The notes under the pieces: generated by a model | What the model was told of the DNA's origin: nothing | The model's database searches: none | Seen by the model: the letters and a program-made list of their open reading frames with translations, nothing else | Shown here: positions 16,086 through 24,341 of the stretch, piece after piece | How positions within the stretch are numbered: the stretch's first letter is position 1 | Layout: every line of letters starts with the position of its first letter | Position numbers and translations under genes: made by a program | NCBI GenBank assembly: GCA_938004185.1 | Contig: CALKWN010000176.1 | Coordinates: 1 to 64,000 of the forward strand | DNA length: 64,000 nucleotides | DNA from: an uncultured candidate division WWE3 bacterium | Lineage (GTDB): Bacteria > Patescibacteriota > WWE3 > UBA101185 > UBA10185 | Direction of reading: 5' to 3'

Positions 16086-16847
16086 ATGTACGAACCCATA
16101 CGCTCCCTGGGGCAGAATTTTCTTATAAAAGCGTCGATAGCCGATCTCATGGTTAGGGCTTTAGATGTAGGTCGTGATGAGGATATTATTGAAGTAGGTC
16201 CCGGGCATGGAATTTTAACCGAGGCGCTTTTACACAGAGTTTCAGACACCGACTCTAAAGTATTTGCCGTCGAAGTTGACGAGCGTTTTGCGGCAAAACT
16301 TTTGGGAATGTATGTTTACGAAAAAAATGTTCAGATTATACACGCGGATATACTTAAATGGCTTCCTACCTTCGAACCTACGAGAAAAACCAAGGTTTTC
16401 GGTTCGCTTCCTTACTACATTACTTCGCCTATACTTCATACTGTTATTAAAATGAAAAAAATGCCGGATTTAGCGGTATTTTTGATTCAAAAAGAAGTTG
16501 CGGAGAAAATTTGTAGCGATGCTCCCGACTCATCCTACCTTTCCGCGTTTATCCAAACTTTTTACACCACGGAACACATGTTTAATGTTCCGAAAATGGA
16601 ATTTAGCCCGTCACCAAAAGTTGATGGTGCTGTAATAAAACTAACATTAAAAAACACAGTGATGGATTTAGACACCATAGAGAAATACGAGGGCTTCTTG
16701 CATAAAGCTTTTTCCAGCCCCAGAAAAATGTTGAATAAGCCTTTTACTGAAGTAGAGTTGGCCAAAGGCGGTATAGAGGCCAGACTTAGGCCGCAAAACC
16801 TCAGTGCCGAACAGTGGCTCGAATTTTTTAAAGTATTGCACCCTTGA
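16086..16847 (+). CDS. rsmA: 16S rRNA N6,N6-dimethyladenosine transferase (RsmA/KsgA)
   Basis: Dimethylates two adjacent adenosines in the last hairpin of 16S rRNA during 30S maturation. At 253 residues it is near family length. It begins with SLGQNFL (the usual N-terminal motif), then the SAM-binding DIIEVGPGHGILTEAL, FAVEVDERFA, HADILKW, and the catalytic motif IV as GSLPYYITSPIL, where the family more often has NLPYYITTPIL. The C-terminal SSPRKMLNKPF motif (usually RRKTL) follows. It is followed one nucleotide after its stop by a glycosyltransferase gene. Confidence 0.95.
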   Translation: MYEPIRSLGQNFLIKASIADLMVRALDVGRDEDIIEVGPGHGILTEALLHRVSDTDSKVFAVEVDERFAAKLLGMYVYEKNVQIIHADILKWLPTFEPTRKTKVFGSLPYYITSPILHTVIKMKKMPDLAVFLIQKEVAEKICSDAPDSSYLSAFIQTFYTTEHMFNVPKMEFSPSPKVDGAVIKLTLKNTVMDLDTIEKYEGFLHKAFSSPRKMLNKPFTEVELAKGGIEARLRPQNLSAEQWLEFFKVLHP

Positions 16848-16848
16848 A

Positions 16849-17673
16849 ATGAAATATAGTGTTTTAATACCCACTCTTAACGAGGAAAATTATATAGGCA
16901 TCCTTCTACAGGCTTTGGTTAACCAGGAATTTAAAGATTTTGAGGTTGTAGTTGTAGACGCTGTAAGTGAAGACAAAACAAAGCAGGTGGTAGAAACCTT
17001 TAAGGACAAAATTGATATTCGTTTTGTTGAATCTCCTAAAAGAGGGGTGTCATTTCAAAGAAATTATGCCGCAAAGCTGGCAAAAGCCGAAAACCTCATT
17101 TTTTTCGATGCTGACGTATCTCCCGAACCCGACTTTATCTCAAAAATAGACGATTATCTTGAGAAAAATCCGTCGGATATACTTTCTTCCTGGAACGTTC
17201 CCATATCCGACAAATTTGTTGACGAATTTTTGTACTGGGTTTTTAACAGGTTTTATCTGGAGCCCTTGAAAGATAAATTTCCGGCGGCAGTAGGCACCTT
17301 TATTTATGTAAAAAAATCCTCGTTTAACGCCGTGGGAGGTTTTCAGGAGCAAGTCCGTCTTGCCGAAGATTTTGATTTGGTAAGAAGAATGTTCAAAGAA
17401 GGTTATAAATTCGCTTTACTTAAAGAACCGAAAATAAAATTCAGTGTTAGAAGACTTGAGAAAGAGGGAAGAGTTCAGTTTGTGTGGAAAAATATTCGCG
17501 CGGCATTCGATTACCACCTTAAAGGAATTGGAGCTTTGCAAAATTATAAACATGAGTTTGGAAAATTCGGTTCAAGAAAAGAAGAAAATCCTCAAAAACT
17601 GAAAAAAATAAAAGAAATGTTAATGAAAGACGTAATGGAATTGATAAAAAAATCCGGACAAACCCACGGTTGA
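16849..17673 (+). CDS. Family 2 glycosyltransferase
   Basis: The 274 residues start with KYSVLIPTLNEENYIGILL, the GT-A nucleotide-sugar fold opening, followed by VVVDAVSEDKT and the metal-binding DxD-type motif FFDADVSPEPDF (about residues 86-97). There is no clear transmembrane segment, though a hydrophobic patch FLYWVFNRFYLEPL may touch the membrane. An upstream in-frame start at 16804 overlaps rsmA and lacks family similarity. The ATG at 16849, one base after the rsmA stop, fits the fold exactly and suggests coupled translation. Substrate is unknown; an envelope polysaccharide is likely. Confidence 0.85.
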   Translation: MKYSVLIPTLNEENYIGILLQALVNQEFKDFEVVVVDAVSEDKTKQVVETFKDKIDIRFVESPKRGVSFQRNYAAKLAKAENLIFFDADVSPEPDFISKIDDYLEKNPSDILSSWNVPISDKFVDEFLYWVFNRFYLEPLKDKFPAAVGTFIYVKKSSFNAVGGFQEQVRLAEDFDLVRRMFKEGYKFALLKEPKIKFSVRRLEKEGRVQFVWKNIRAAFDYHLKGIGALQNYKHEFGKFGSRKEENPQKLKKIKEMLMKDVMELIKKSGQTHG

Positions 17674-17820
17674 AAACCTTTGCATTTGCCCGGACATTGA
17701 CCGGGGCTCTCTAATTTCACCGGTCTCTTCCCTTTTTACCCCGCCCTATCAGGCGGTTAAGTTGTTAATAGTAAGAACATATCGTATAAACGGCGGCCCG
17801 TCAATGTTATACTCGTAGCC
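17674..17820 (+). promoter_or_regulatory. Intergenic region with hairpins and leaderless promoter of the first FemX-like gene
   Basis: This 147-nt gap contains two weak hairpins. One is ACCGG..CCGGT (17699-17724), followed by TCTCTTCCCTTTTT, which could end the glycosyltransferase transcript. The other is CCGCC..GGCGG near 17742-17757. A -10 box TATACT (17808-17813) lies 7 nt before the ATG at 17821, implying a leaderless mRNA for the FemX pair. Confidence 0.5.
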
Positions 17821-18756
17821 ATGGAAAGGCACATCCTTCAGTCCCCGATGTGGGCGGAATTTAAGAATAAATACGGAACTCCCGCCATTACGGCAGGAAA
17901 CGTTATACACACAGTACACAAAATACCCTTTAGTTCTTACAACTATGCTTATTGTCCGAGAGTATCCCCTTTTGATATAAATTTCGATGACTTAAAAGAA
18001 TCTTTGAAGGATAACGATTGTATAGCTATTCATTTCGATGTGCCAAATATCATAAAAGGGAGTGATAAGGAAAAAGAAGCCGTAGGAATTTTTGAAAAGC
18101 ATTGTAAGATCTCGCCCAGAGATGAGTTCGCGAAAGCAAATTTTTTAATTGATTTAACAAAATCCGAAGAAGAGTTGCTGTCTTCCCTCCACAAAAAACA
18201 TAGGTATAACTTGAATTACGCTAAGAAAAACGGGGTTACGGTACGAGAAACCACGGACGACGGTGACCTGGACATTTTTTGCAATCTTTATAAAGAAACC
18301 GGATTAAGACAAAAATTTTATTACAGAAACAACAGATATTTGCACACTATGTGGGAAGTATTCAAAAAAGAAGGTTTGGCAAAATTACTTATCGCCGAGC
18401 ACAAATCCGAGCCCCTGGCTGCGTGGATACTGCTATCTTACGGAGGCGTCCTTTACTACCCGTACGGAGGTTCGACCGAAAAAATGAAGAACCTTTTTGC
18501 AAGCACAGTATTGGGATGGGAGTCGTTAATGCTGGGAAAAAGAATGGGACTTAAAACATTCGATATGTGGGGAGCTTCTGCCGATCTAAATGATACCGAC
18601 GATGAGTATCACGGTTTTTCGATTTTCAAATCCAAATTCGGAGCAGACCACGTTGTTTATATCGACTCATACGATATGGTTCTTAATGAAAATTTGTATA
18701 AAGCATTTAATTTTGCCAATAATTTAAGGTGGAAGCTACTTAAACTTAGGAGATGA
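17821..18756 (+). CDS. FemABX-type aminoacyltransferase, first copy
   Basis: FemABX proteins use aminoacyl-tRNA to add amino acids to the peptidoglycan stem peptide and so build interpeptide bridges. The 311 residues show two GNAT-like halves: the N-terminal half opens ILQSPMWAEFKNKYG, and the second carries FLIDLTKSEEELLSSLHKKHRYNLNYAKKNGV, a strong family signature. Then come LAAWILLSYGGVLYYPYGGSTE and TFDMWGAS. The gene overlaps the next Fem gene by 4 nt (ATGA), so the pair is translationally coupled. Which amino acid is added cannot be read from the sequence. Confidence 0.9.
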   Translation: MERHILQSPMWAEFKNKYGTPAITAGNVIHTVHKIPFSSYNYAYCPRVSPFDINFDDLKESLKDNDCIAIHFDVPNIIKGSDKEKEAVGIFEKHCKISPRDEFAKANFLIDLTKSEEELLSSLHKKHRYNLNYAKKNGVTVRETTDDGDLDIFCNLYKETGLRQKFYYRNNRYLHTMWEVFKKEGLAKLLIAEHKSEPLAAWILLSYGGVLYYPYGGSTEKMKNLFASTVLGWESLMLGKRMGLKTFDMWGASADLNDTDDEYHGFSIFKSKFGADHVVYIDSYDMVLNENLYKAFNFANNLRWKLLKLRR

Positions 18757-19661
18757 CTATGGAAAGAATCGAAGATATCAGGCAAAGTGACGAGTGGGGT
18801 AAATATTTGGAATCAATCGGTTGGGTAACCAGAAAAACATCTTCCGGAATCCTTATTGCTATAAGATCCTCACCTATAGGTAACTTTGTAAAAATACAAC
18901 ACCCTAAAAAGTTTGGTAAGGACGATTTAGCTGAAATCGAAAAAATCTGTCGTAAAGAAAAGTGCGTTTACATAAAAATTGAGCCAGATTACACACAGGA
19001 TTTATCTGTGTTTGAAGGTGAGGGTTACAGGCCCAGCTATTCTCCTAACTGCGTATCCTCAACAATATTTATAGATCTGACAAAATCCGAAGAAGAACTT
19101 TGGGAAAGTATTTCTCACAGCGCTCGTTATTCTATAAACAGGGCAATAAGAGAAGGTTACAAGGTCGTTTCCGTTACAAATCCTACCTATGAGCAGTTGA
19201 GGGAAACATACGACGTTGTAGCGGCAACATCCAAGTTAAAGAATTTTTACCTTCCACCTTATAAGGAGTATTCGGTTAGAGTAAAGCTCTTCGGAGACAG
19301 ATCCCATATTTGCAAAGTCGTTGATTCCGAAAACAAGCTTCAGTCCAGTAAGTTTTGTTTGGGTCACAAAAATATGGTTCTTTTTGCTTCGGGAGGGTCG
19401 ACCGAAGAAGCGAGAAAAAATAAATCAGGTTATCTTTTAATGTGGGAGGCAATAAAATTTTTGAAAAATGAGGGTTATGAAGTTTTTGATCTTGAAGGAA
19501 AAGATGACAAAAGATTTCCTTTTCAGACCAGAAATTGGGGAGGTTTCAGCCATTTTAAAGAGAAGTTCGGTGGCACGCCCATAGAATTTCCCGTACCGCA
19601 GATAAAGTTCTTAAATCCGATTTATCGAATAGCTTCGGGCTTATTTAAAGTTGATTTTTAG
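18753..19661 (+). CDS. FemABX-type aminoacyltransferase, second copy
   Basis: The 302 residues repeat the architecture of the preceding gene: FIDLTKSEEELWESISHSARYSINRAIREGY, then LGHKNMVLFASGGSTEEARKNKSGYLLMWEAI and VFDLEGKDD. The two copies are clearly paralogous but well diverged, which suggests they add different residues or act at successive positions of a bridge. The start at 18753 overlaps the previous stop by 4 nt; an alternative ATG lies two codons further in. The 3' end overlaps the convergent helicase-nuclease gene by 4 nt. Confidence 0.9.
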   Translation: MTMERIEDIRQSDEWGKYLESIGWVTRKTSSGILIAIRSSPIGNFVKIQHPKKFGKDDLAEIEKICRKEKCVYIKIEPDYTQDLSVFEGEGYRPSYSPNCVSSTIFIDLTKSEEELWESISHSARYSINRAIREGYKVVSVTNPTYEQLRETYDVVAATSKLKNFYLPPYKEYSVRVKLFGDRSHICKVVDSENKLQSSKFCLGHKNMVLFASGGSTEEARKNKSGYLLMWEAIKFLKNEGYEVFDLEGKDDKRFPFQTRNWGGFSHFKEKFGGTPIEFPVPQIKFLNPIYRIASGLFKVDF

Positions 19662-22516
19662 CTTTTTTGGGCAAAGGGACAAATATCACGGTAGTCGCAC
19701 CAGTCGCATTGTTTTGAAGGGTTAGCCTCAAACCGCCCTTTTTTAATTTTTTCAACCGTTTCAATTATTTTGTCTTTTTGATTTTCCAGATCTTCTTCTG
19801 TTCGAGTTGTGGAAATTTTTTCTCCCGCTTCCAAAAAATATAGAGAAAGTGGTCCCGGTTTTAGTTCCAGCGCTTCTTTTGCTGCCATTGCGTATATAGT
19901 TACCTGTGCATCACGGTCAACGTCCCGCTGACTTTTTTCGGAGCCGGTTTTGTAATCGATAATTTCAACGCTTCCGTCGTCGAGTCTGTCAATTCTGTCG
20001 ATTCTACCGAAAAAGTCTGTACCGCCGATTTTCAAGTTAAAGCCTTTTTCCAGCATTTCTATTTTGTTCTCATCTTTGTTATGTCTGGAGTAATAATCGC
20101 TCAGAACTTTTTTACCGCTCTCAAATCTTTCGTTACGATGTTTTTCATCTTGATACCCCAAAGGAATCCAATTTTTTTCATAGATACTGATAAGTTCTTC
20201 TAGAGAAACTTCCTTGCCGAATTTTTTTCTGGTGTGAAATTCTTTAAGGGTTTCATGTATTGTGTTTCCAAAACTTAGCGCGTGGTTTGGTAAAGTGGGT
20301 ATTCTAAGTATAAAAGAATATTTGTATTTTAAAGGACAGGCGTTGTAGGTGTCGATTTGCGTATAGCTCATTCTTTTCGGAATCAGATCTTTAATTTCCA
20401 CGACTTCTCTGTCTCTGAAACCTGATTTCATACCGAAAAGGGTTTCCTGCGATTCTTTAGTTTTTGTAGCAGTTTTTTCCACGGTTTTTATTTCTATCCC
20501 CGTTTCGTTTAAAAACCCGCTCGGAACCTTGTCTCTTTTACCGCCGTAGTTTTTTGCAAGCGTCATGTAAAGATATTTTTTAGCTCTTGTCATTCCTACA
20601 TAGAAAAGGCGTCTCTCTTCCTGAATGTGTTCGTCCCCGGAAGGCAAAGTTTCTTTTATAAGTTCATCGGGGACATCAATAACATCACTCTTATTTCTTG
20701 TAGGAAACCTTTCGGCTACAAGGTTAATCATGAATACTGCTTCGAATTCCAAACCTTTAGAGGCGTGAACGGTCATTAGATTTATTGTGTCTATGTCCTC
20801 TATTTCGGCTTGAGCAGGATTGTCTCCCGCTTCCATAATAAGTTCCAAATAATCCAGAAAATCAATAATGGTAGGTATTTCTCTCATATCCTCGCGGTGT
20901 TTTATTTCAAACTCCCGTGCTTTACCTAAAAACAAATCGAGATTTTTAATTGCCAGTTGGTTCTCTATGGTTTCTTCTGCAATCAAAGGCTCCAGGTATT
21001 TAATTTTATGCACAAGATTGAAGATAAATTCCGAAGGAGTTTCCTTTGTGATATTTTCCTGACAGTTTTTAATTATTTCTATTAGAAAGGACAGTTTGTC
21101 ATTTCTACTAGTTCCCATCTCTGTCCACAAATCCGTCTTTTTGTATCTAGTCTCGGTTAAAAGTTTGGATATTATATCGAACGGAATATCAAGCGACTGA
21201 ATATTAAGCACTCTATACATGCTTACACCGTCTTTGGGATTTACGACCACCCGTAAAAGAGATACAACATCCCGTACTTCGTCGCGATCGTATAGACCCC
21301 TATTTCCAACAAGTTGGTAAGGAAGTTCGTATTTTCTTAAAGCGAGCATAAAGGGATCGAGATGACTGTTGGCTCTGGCCAATATAGCCACATCCTTAAA
21401 AGTCAGCTCAGGTTCCTTTCCCAATAGCTCATAAATTTTTTTAATTACCGTATCGACTTCTCCATCCAAATCTTCGGCTTGTAGAATTTCGGGCTCCGAA
21501 GCCTTATTTTTTAATTGGCTTATAAGTTCTTTTGAGATACCTAGTTTGACCTCTAAAGTATCGGGGTTGTTATTTACAATTAATTTGTATGCCGGGTCGA
21601 GAATTTTTTGTCCGGACCGGTAGTTTTTTATTAGTGTGACCTTTTCTGCATCAGGATAATCTTCCATAAACTGGAGTATGTTTGAGACGGCTGCTCCCCT
21701 GAATTTGTAGATAGACTGAGAATCGTCTCCTACAACAACAAGGCTACGTCCGGGTATTTTTTGAGGGCATAGAAGTTTAATTAATTCGTATTGTGCAAAA
21801 TTTGTGTCCTGAAATTCGTCCAGCAACACGTGTTTAAACTGTTTTTTGTACTTTTCAAGAATGTTCGGTCGCTCCCTGAACAATTTCAGAGTCCAGGTTA
21901 TAAGGTCGCCGAAATCCATTTTAGATTTATCCAGTTTGAGTCGGGTGTATTCTGTGTAAACGTGGGCCAGTTCCTGCATACGTGTTTTTTCCTCACCTTC
22001 AAGTTGGGCGTCCTTTACAAATTTTTCAAAATCTTCGGGAAGGACATTTTCGTCTTGGAGTCGTGATATAAATTTTAGGATTGCCGAAATAAATTTTGTC
22101 GGATTTCCGAGTGGTTTAAAATATTTAAGTCCGAGATCAAAAAGGTTTTTTCTTAACAGAATCCATTGCTCCGGAGAAGAGAGAAGTTTATATCCAGGGT
22201 CTATACCTATTTCTATTCCCTCAGATCTTAAAATTCTGTCCGAAAAAGAATGGAATGTAGAAATCCAAGGTTCTTCATAGCCGAGAGGCATAGCATCACC
22301 CGTTCTATCTACCATTTCGCCGGCCGCCTTTTCCGTGAATGTTAGGGCAAGTATTTCTTTGGGATTTACATTTTCGTTTTGAATTAGATTTTTTATACGT
22401 TCGGTTATTACCCTGGTTTTTCCGGTACCTGCTCCGGCAACAACGAGCATGTGCCCTGTTTTGTGATTTATTACTTTTGATTGTTCCTGATTGATTTCAG
22501 TTTTTTTCTTCGTCAT
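19658..22516 (-). CDS. Helicase-nuclease fusion: UvrD-like helicase with C-terminal PD-(D/E)XK iron-sulfur nuclease
   Basis: The 952 residues combine two enzymes. Residues 1 to about 680 are an SF1 helicase (VVAGAGTGKTRVITERI, FTEKAAGEM, LDEFQDTNFAQYE, GDDSQSIYKFRGA, NYRSGQKIL, TVHASKGLEFEAVF, YVGMTRAKKYLY). From about residue 710 follows a RecB-type nuclease: MSYTQIDTYNACPLKYKY, FGNTIHETLKEF, GRIDRID and VEIIDYKTG with the catalytic Asp and Lys. The end has CDWCDYRDIC, which together with the earlier Cys can hold a [4Fe-4S] cluster as in AddB and Cas4. It probably processes DNA ends for recombination, like AddA of AddAB, but no AddB partner is in view. A TATAAT (22526-22531) 9 nt before the ATG suggests a near-leaderless mRNA. 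Confidence 0.93.
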   Translation of the reverse strand: MTKKKTEINQEQSKVINHKTGHMLVVAGAGTGKTRVITERIKNLIQNENVNPKEILALTFTEKAAGEMVDRTGDAMPLGYEEPWISTFHSFSDRILRSEGIEIGIDPGYKLLSSPEQWILLRKNLFDLGLKYFKPLGNPTKFISAILKFISRLQDENVLPEDFEKFVKDAQLEGEEKTRMQELAHVYTEYTRLKLDKSKMDFGDLITWTLKLFRERPNILEKYKKQFKHVLLDEFQDTNFAQYELIKLLCPQKIPGRSLVVVGDDSQSIYKFRGAAVSNILQFMEDYPDAEKVTLIKNYRSGQKILDPAYKLIVNNNPDTLEVKLGISKELISQLKNKASEPEILQAEDLDGEVDTVIKKIYELLGKEPELTFKDVAILARANSHLDPFMLALRKYELPYQLVGNRGLYDRDEVRDVVSLLRVVVNPKDGVSMYRVLNIQSLDIPFDIISKLLTETRYKKTDLWTEMGTSRNDKLSFLIEIIKNCQENITKETPSEFIFNLVHKIKYLEPLIAEETIENQLAIKNLDLFLGKAREFEIKHREDMREIPTIIDFLDYLELIMEAGDNPAQAEIEDIDTINLMTVHASKGLEFEAVFMINLVAERFPTRNKSDVIDVPDELIKETLPSGDEHIQEERRLFYVGMTRAKKYLYMTLAKNYGGKRDKVPSGFLNETGIEIKTVEKTATKTKESQETLFGMKSGFRDREVVEIKDLIPKRMSYTQIDTYNACPLKYKYSFILRIPTLPNHALSFGNTIHETLKEFHTRKKFGKEVSLEELISIYEKNWIPLGYQDEKHRNERFESGKKVLSDYYSRHNKDENKIEMLEKGFNLKIGGTDFFGRIDRIDRLDDGSVEIIDYKTGSEKSQRDVDRDAQVTIYAMAAKEALELKPGPLSLYFLEAGEKISTTRTEEDLENQKDKIIETVEKIKKGRFEANPSKQCDWCDYRDICPFAQKS

Positions 22517-22525
22517 TTATATCCC

Positions 22526-22531
22526 ATTATA
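22526..22531 (-). promoter_or_regulatory. -10 box of the helicase-nuclease gene
   Basis: TATAAT on the minus strand ends 9 nt before the ATG at 22516, so the leader would be about 2 nt. Confidence 0.5.
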
Positions 22532-22629
22532 TATTATTAAGATTAAGCCGAGTTGACTTGGCTATGGACCTATAGTAACATGTTTGTATTGGCGAAAAAT
22601 CAATAAAACCATAGTAAAAGGAGACGGAT

Positions 22630-22728
22630 ATGGGTTTTATACACGTGGTGGTTGGTTTTGTCGTACTGCTTTTTGCAGTGTGTTGTTTTTCCGACTGTTT
22701 CAAGAAAATTGATCAGGAGGAAAAGTAA
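22630..22728 (+). CDS. 32-residue membrane mini-protein
   Basis: A short reading frame with an excellent Shine-Dalgarno, AAAGGAG (22617-22623), 6 nt before the ATG. The product is almost entirely one hydrophobic helix (GFIHVVVGFVVLLFAVCCF), then DCFKKIDQEEK. A TATAGT at 22571-22576 could be its -10 box, and a strong terminator hairpin follows 10 nt after the stop. Promoter, ribosome site, frame and terminator together make it look like a real single-gene unit despite its size. A similar Shine-Dalgarno-led mini membrane protein occurs at 49964. Function unknown. Confidence 0.6.
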   Translation: MGFIHVVVGFVVLLFAVCCFSDCFKKIDQEEK

Positions 22729-22738
22729 AACTTTACTT

Positions 22739-22804
22739 CGCCCGGTGTTTGTTGAGAAATTTATAAACCTTATAAATCTCACACTCATCGGGCGTTATTT
22801 TTTT
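22739..22804 (+). terminator. Rho-independent terminator after the mini-ORF
   Basis: A long hairpin with arms beginning CGCCCGGTG (22739) and ending CATCGGGCG (22794), with an inner stem ATTTATAA/TTATAAAT, is followed by TTATTTTTTT (22795-22804). It terminates the plus-strand mini-ORF. The minus-strand rmuC gene ends at 22816, so the hairpin lies just downstream of rmuC too, although there is no U-tract on that side. Confidence 0.85.
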
Positions 22805-22815
22805 GTTTGAGGAAA

Positions 22816-23877
22816 TTATTCTAAAAGCTTTTTTTGATCGGGGTTGTCTATGACCTGAATTTTATCTATTTTGTTAAACAACCTTGAAAATTTAGTTCTT
22901 ATTCCATCCATTGCTTTGTAGCCGTTAGAGATGTGTTTTTCGAGCACGTCAAGGTCGTCGTTGAATTTGGAAGCTTCCAGCTTAATTCCGTCGAGAGCTT
23001 TTAATACCTCGCCGGCGTGCTTTTCAAGATTTTGCTGGTGGAATGCAACCAAAAGAACTTTCAAAAAGTAAGACAGTGTGTTGGGAGATGCCATAACTAC
23101 ATTTTTGCCTTTTGAATAAGTTTCAATTTCAGGAGTATTAACAATCAGTTCGTAGTAAACATTTTCGGAAGGAATGTACATGATTGCCTGTTGAGTAGTT
23201 CCTTCTTCCGGGAGAATATATTTGTTGGCTATTTCATCTACCTTCTTTTTCACATCGCTTATAAAAACTTTTTTGAGTTTGTCTCGTTCAGGTTGAGTTT
23301 CGGCTTTTAACATTGCGGCAAAATTTTCCATAGGAAATTTTGAGTCTATGGGTATTATTCCTTTTTCTGTAAAAACAGCTGCGTCGCAAACAGCCCCGTC
23401 TCTAAATTTGTATTGGGTTTTAAAGTGGTCGTGCGGTAGAAAACTTTCAAGTATTTCATAAAGAAACTGCTCACCCAACCCGCCCCTAAGTTTCGGAGAT
23501 TTTAGTACATTACTAAGATCTTTCATGTCATTTCCGAACTCCTGTATTCCTCCGAGCTGTTTTTGTACAGATCTTATAACCTCCTGAGAAGCATCAAGTC
23601 TTTCCCAAATAAGCTTTGTTTGAGCGTTCATAGCCTCTCTGTGGCCTTTCATCTGCTCATCCAGTGTGCCACGCTGCTCTTTTAACTGTTTTTCCATAAC
23701 TTCCGTACTTTTATCTACGGAGCCTTTCATTTCCTTGAGCCACTCAACAAGCACGTCTCCCTCATCATTTTTCAGTTCTTTTTTAAGATTTTTTATCTGT
23801 GTTGAAAAGTAATAAACAAGAAAACCTAGAAAAGCTATAACTAAAGTAAACATTATAAGTATTTCGTTACCCGGCAT
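22816..23877 (-). CDS. rmuC: RmuC-family DNA recombination protein
   Basis: RmuC restrains inversions and is predicted to be a nuclease related to restriction endonucleases. The 353 residues have an N-terminal transmembrane helix (about 8-25), a coiled coil (about 30-120, rich in Lys, Glu and Gln), and the conserved core: LKSPKLRGGLGEQFLYEILE, DAAVFTEKGIIPIDSKFPMENFAAM, MYIPSENVYYELIV and VMASPNTLSYFLKVLL. The IPIDSKFP and GxxGE motifs fit a PD-(D/E)XK-like active site. TATCCT 6 nt before the ATG suggests a leaderless transcript. Confidence 0.93.
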   Translation of the reverse strand: MPGNEILIMFTLVIAFLGFLVYYFSTQIKNLKKELKNDEGDVLVEWLKEMKGSVDKSTEVMEKQLKEQRGTLDEQMKGHREAMNAQTKLIWERLDASQEVIRSVQKQLGGIQEFGNDMKDLSNVLKSPKLRGGLGEQFLYEILESFLPHDHFKTQYKFRDGAVCDAAVFTEKGIIPIDSKFPMENFAAMLKAETQPERDKLKKVFISDVKKKVDEIANKYILPEEGTTQQAIMYIPSENVYYELIVNTPEIETYSKGKNVVMASPNTLSYFLKVLLVAFHQQNLEKHAGEVLKALDGIKLEASKFNDDLDVLEKHISNGYKAMDGIRTKFSRLFNKIDKIQVIDNPDQKKLLE

Positions 23878-23941
23878 GCGACAAGGATATCAGGTATCGA
23901 AGTTTGAGTCTAGAAAGCTTATATGGTGTTAAAATCTTTGT

Positions 23942-24322
23942 ATGCCTAAGTTTTTATATACGGTCATTCTAATTACATTTTTGTCAGGGATACCTGCTTT
24001 TTTAGGTCTAACGGTAGGTTGGATAAAGCCTTTTAACTATCTTCACATATTTATATTTTTAATTTCGTTTGCATCTTTTTTGGCTGGTTTGTTCTCTTTG
24101 GTAGGATATTTAATTGCCGTTAAGATTGTGCACTCAGAAAAAGAACCCAGAGATATTTATAGAAAGTCTCTTAAAACCGGGTCGTACGTGGCCCTCGGAA
24201 TATTTATATTTTTTCTCTTAAGGGGTTTTAAACTGGTAAGTTTTTTGAATGTTTCTCTTTCGATTGCTTTTTACGCAGTACTTGGTTTTCAGCTTTTCTT
24301 TTACGGGAGAAAAGAGCGTTAG
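23942..24322 (+). CDS. Four-helix integral membrane protein, unknown function
   Basis: A 126-residue protein made of four hydrophobic segments (about 5-27, 34-62, 83-104 and 105-120) with short basic loops, and no recognised motif. TAAAAT at 23930-23935 lies 6 nt before the ATG, so it is probably expressed from a leaderless promoter, divergent from rmuC. It ends 19 nt before metG. I do not recognise the family. Confidence 0.6.
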   Translation: MPKFLYTVILITFLSGIPAFLGLTVGWIKPFNYLHIFIFLISFASFLAGLFSLVGYLIAVKIVHSEKEPRDIYRKSLKTGSYVALGIFIFFLLRGFKLVSFLNVSLSIAFYAVLGFQLFFYGRKER

Positions 24323-24341
24323 TGGTAGAATAACGGTACTT

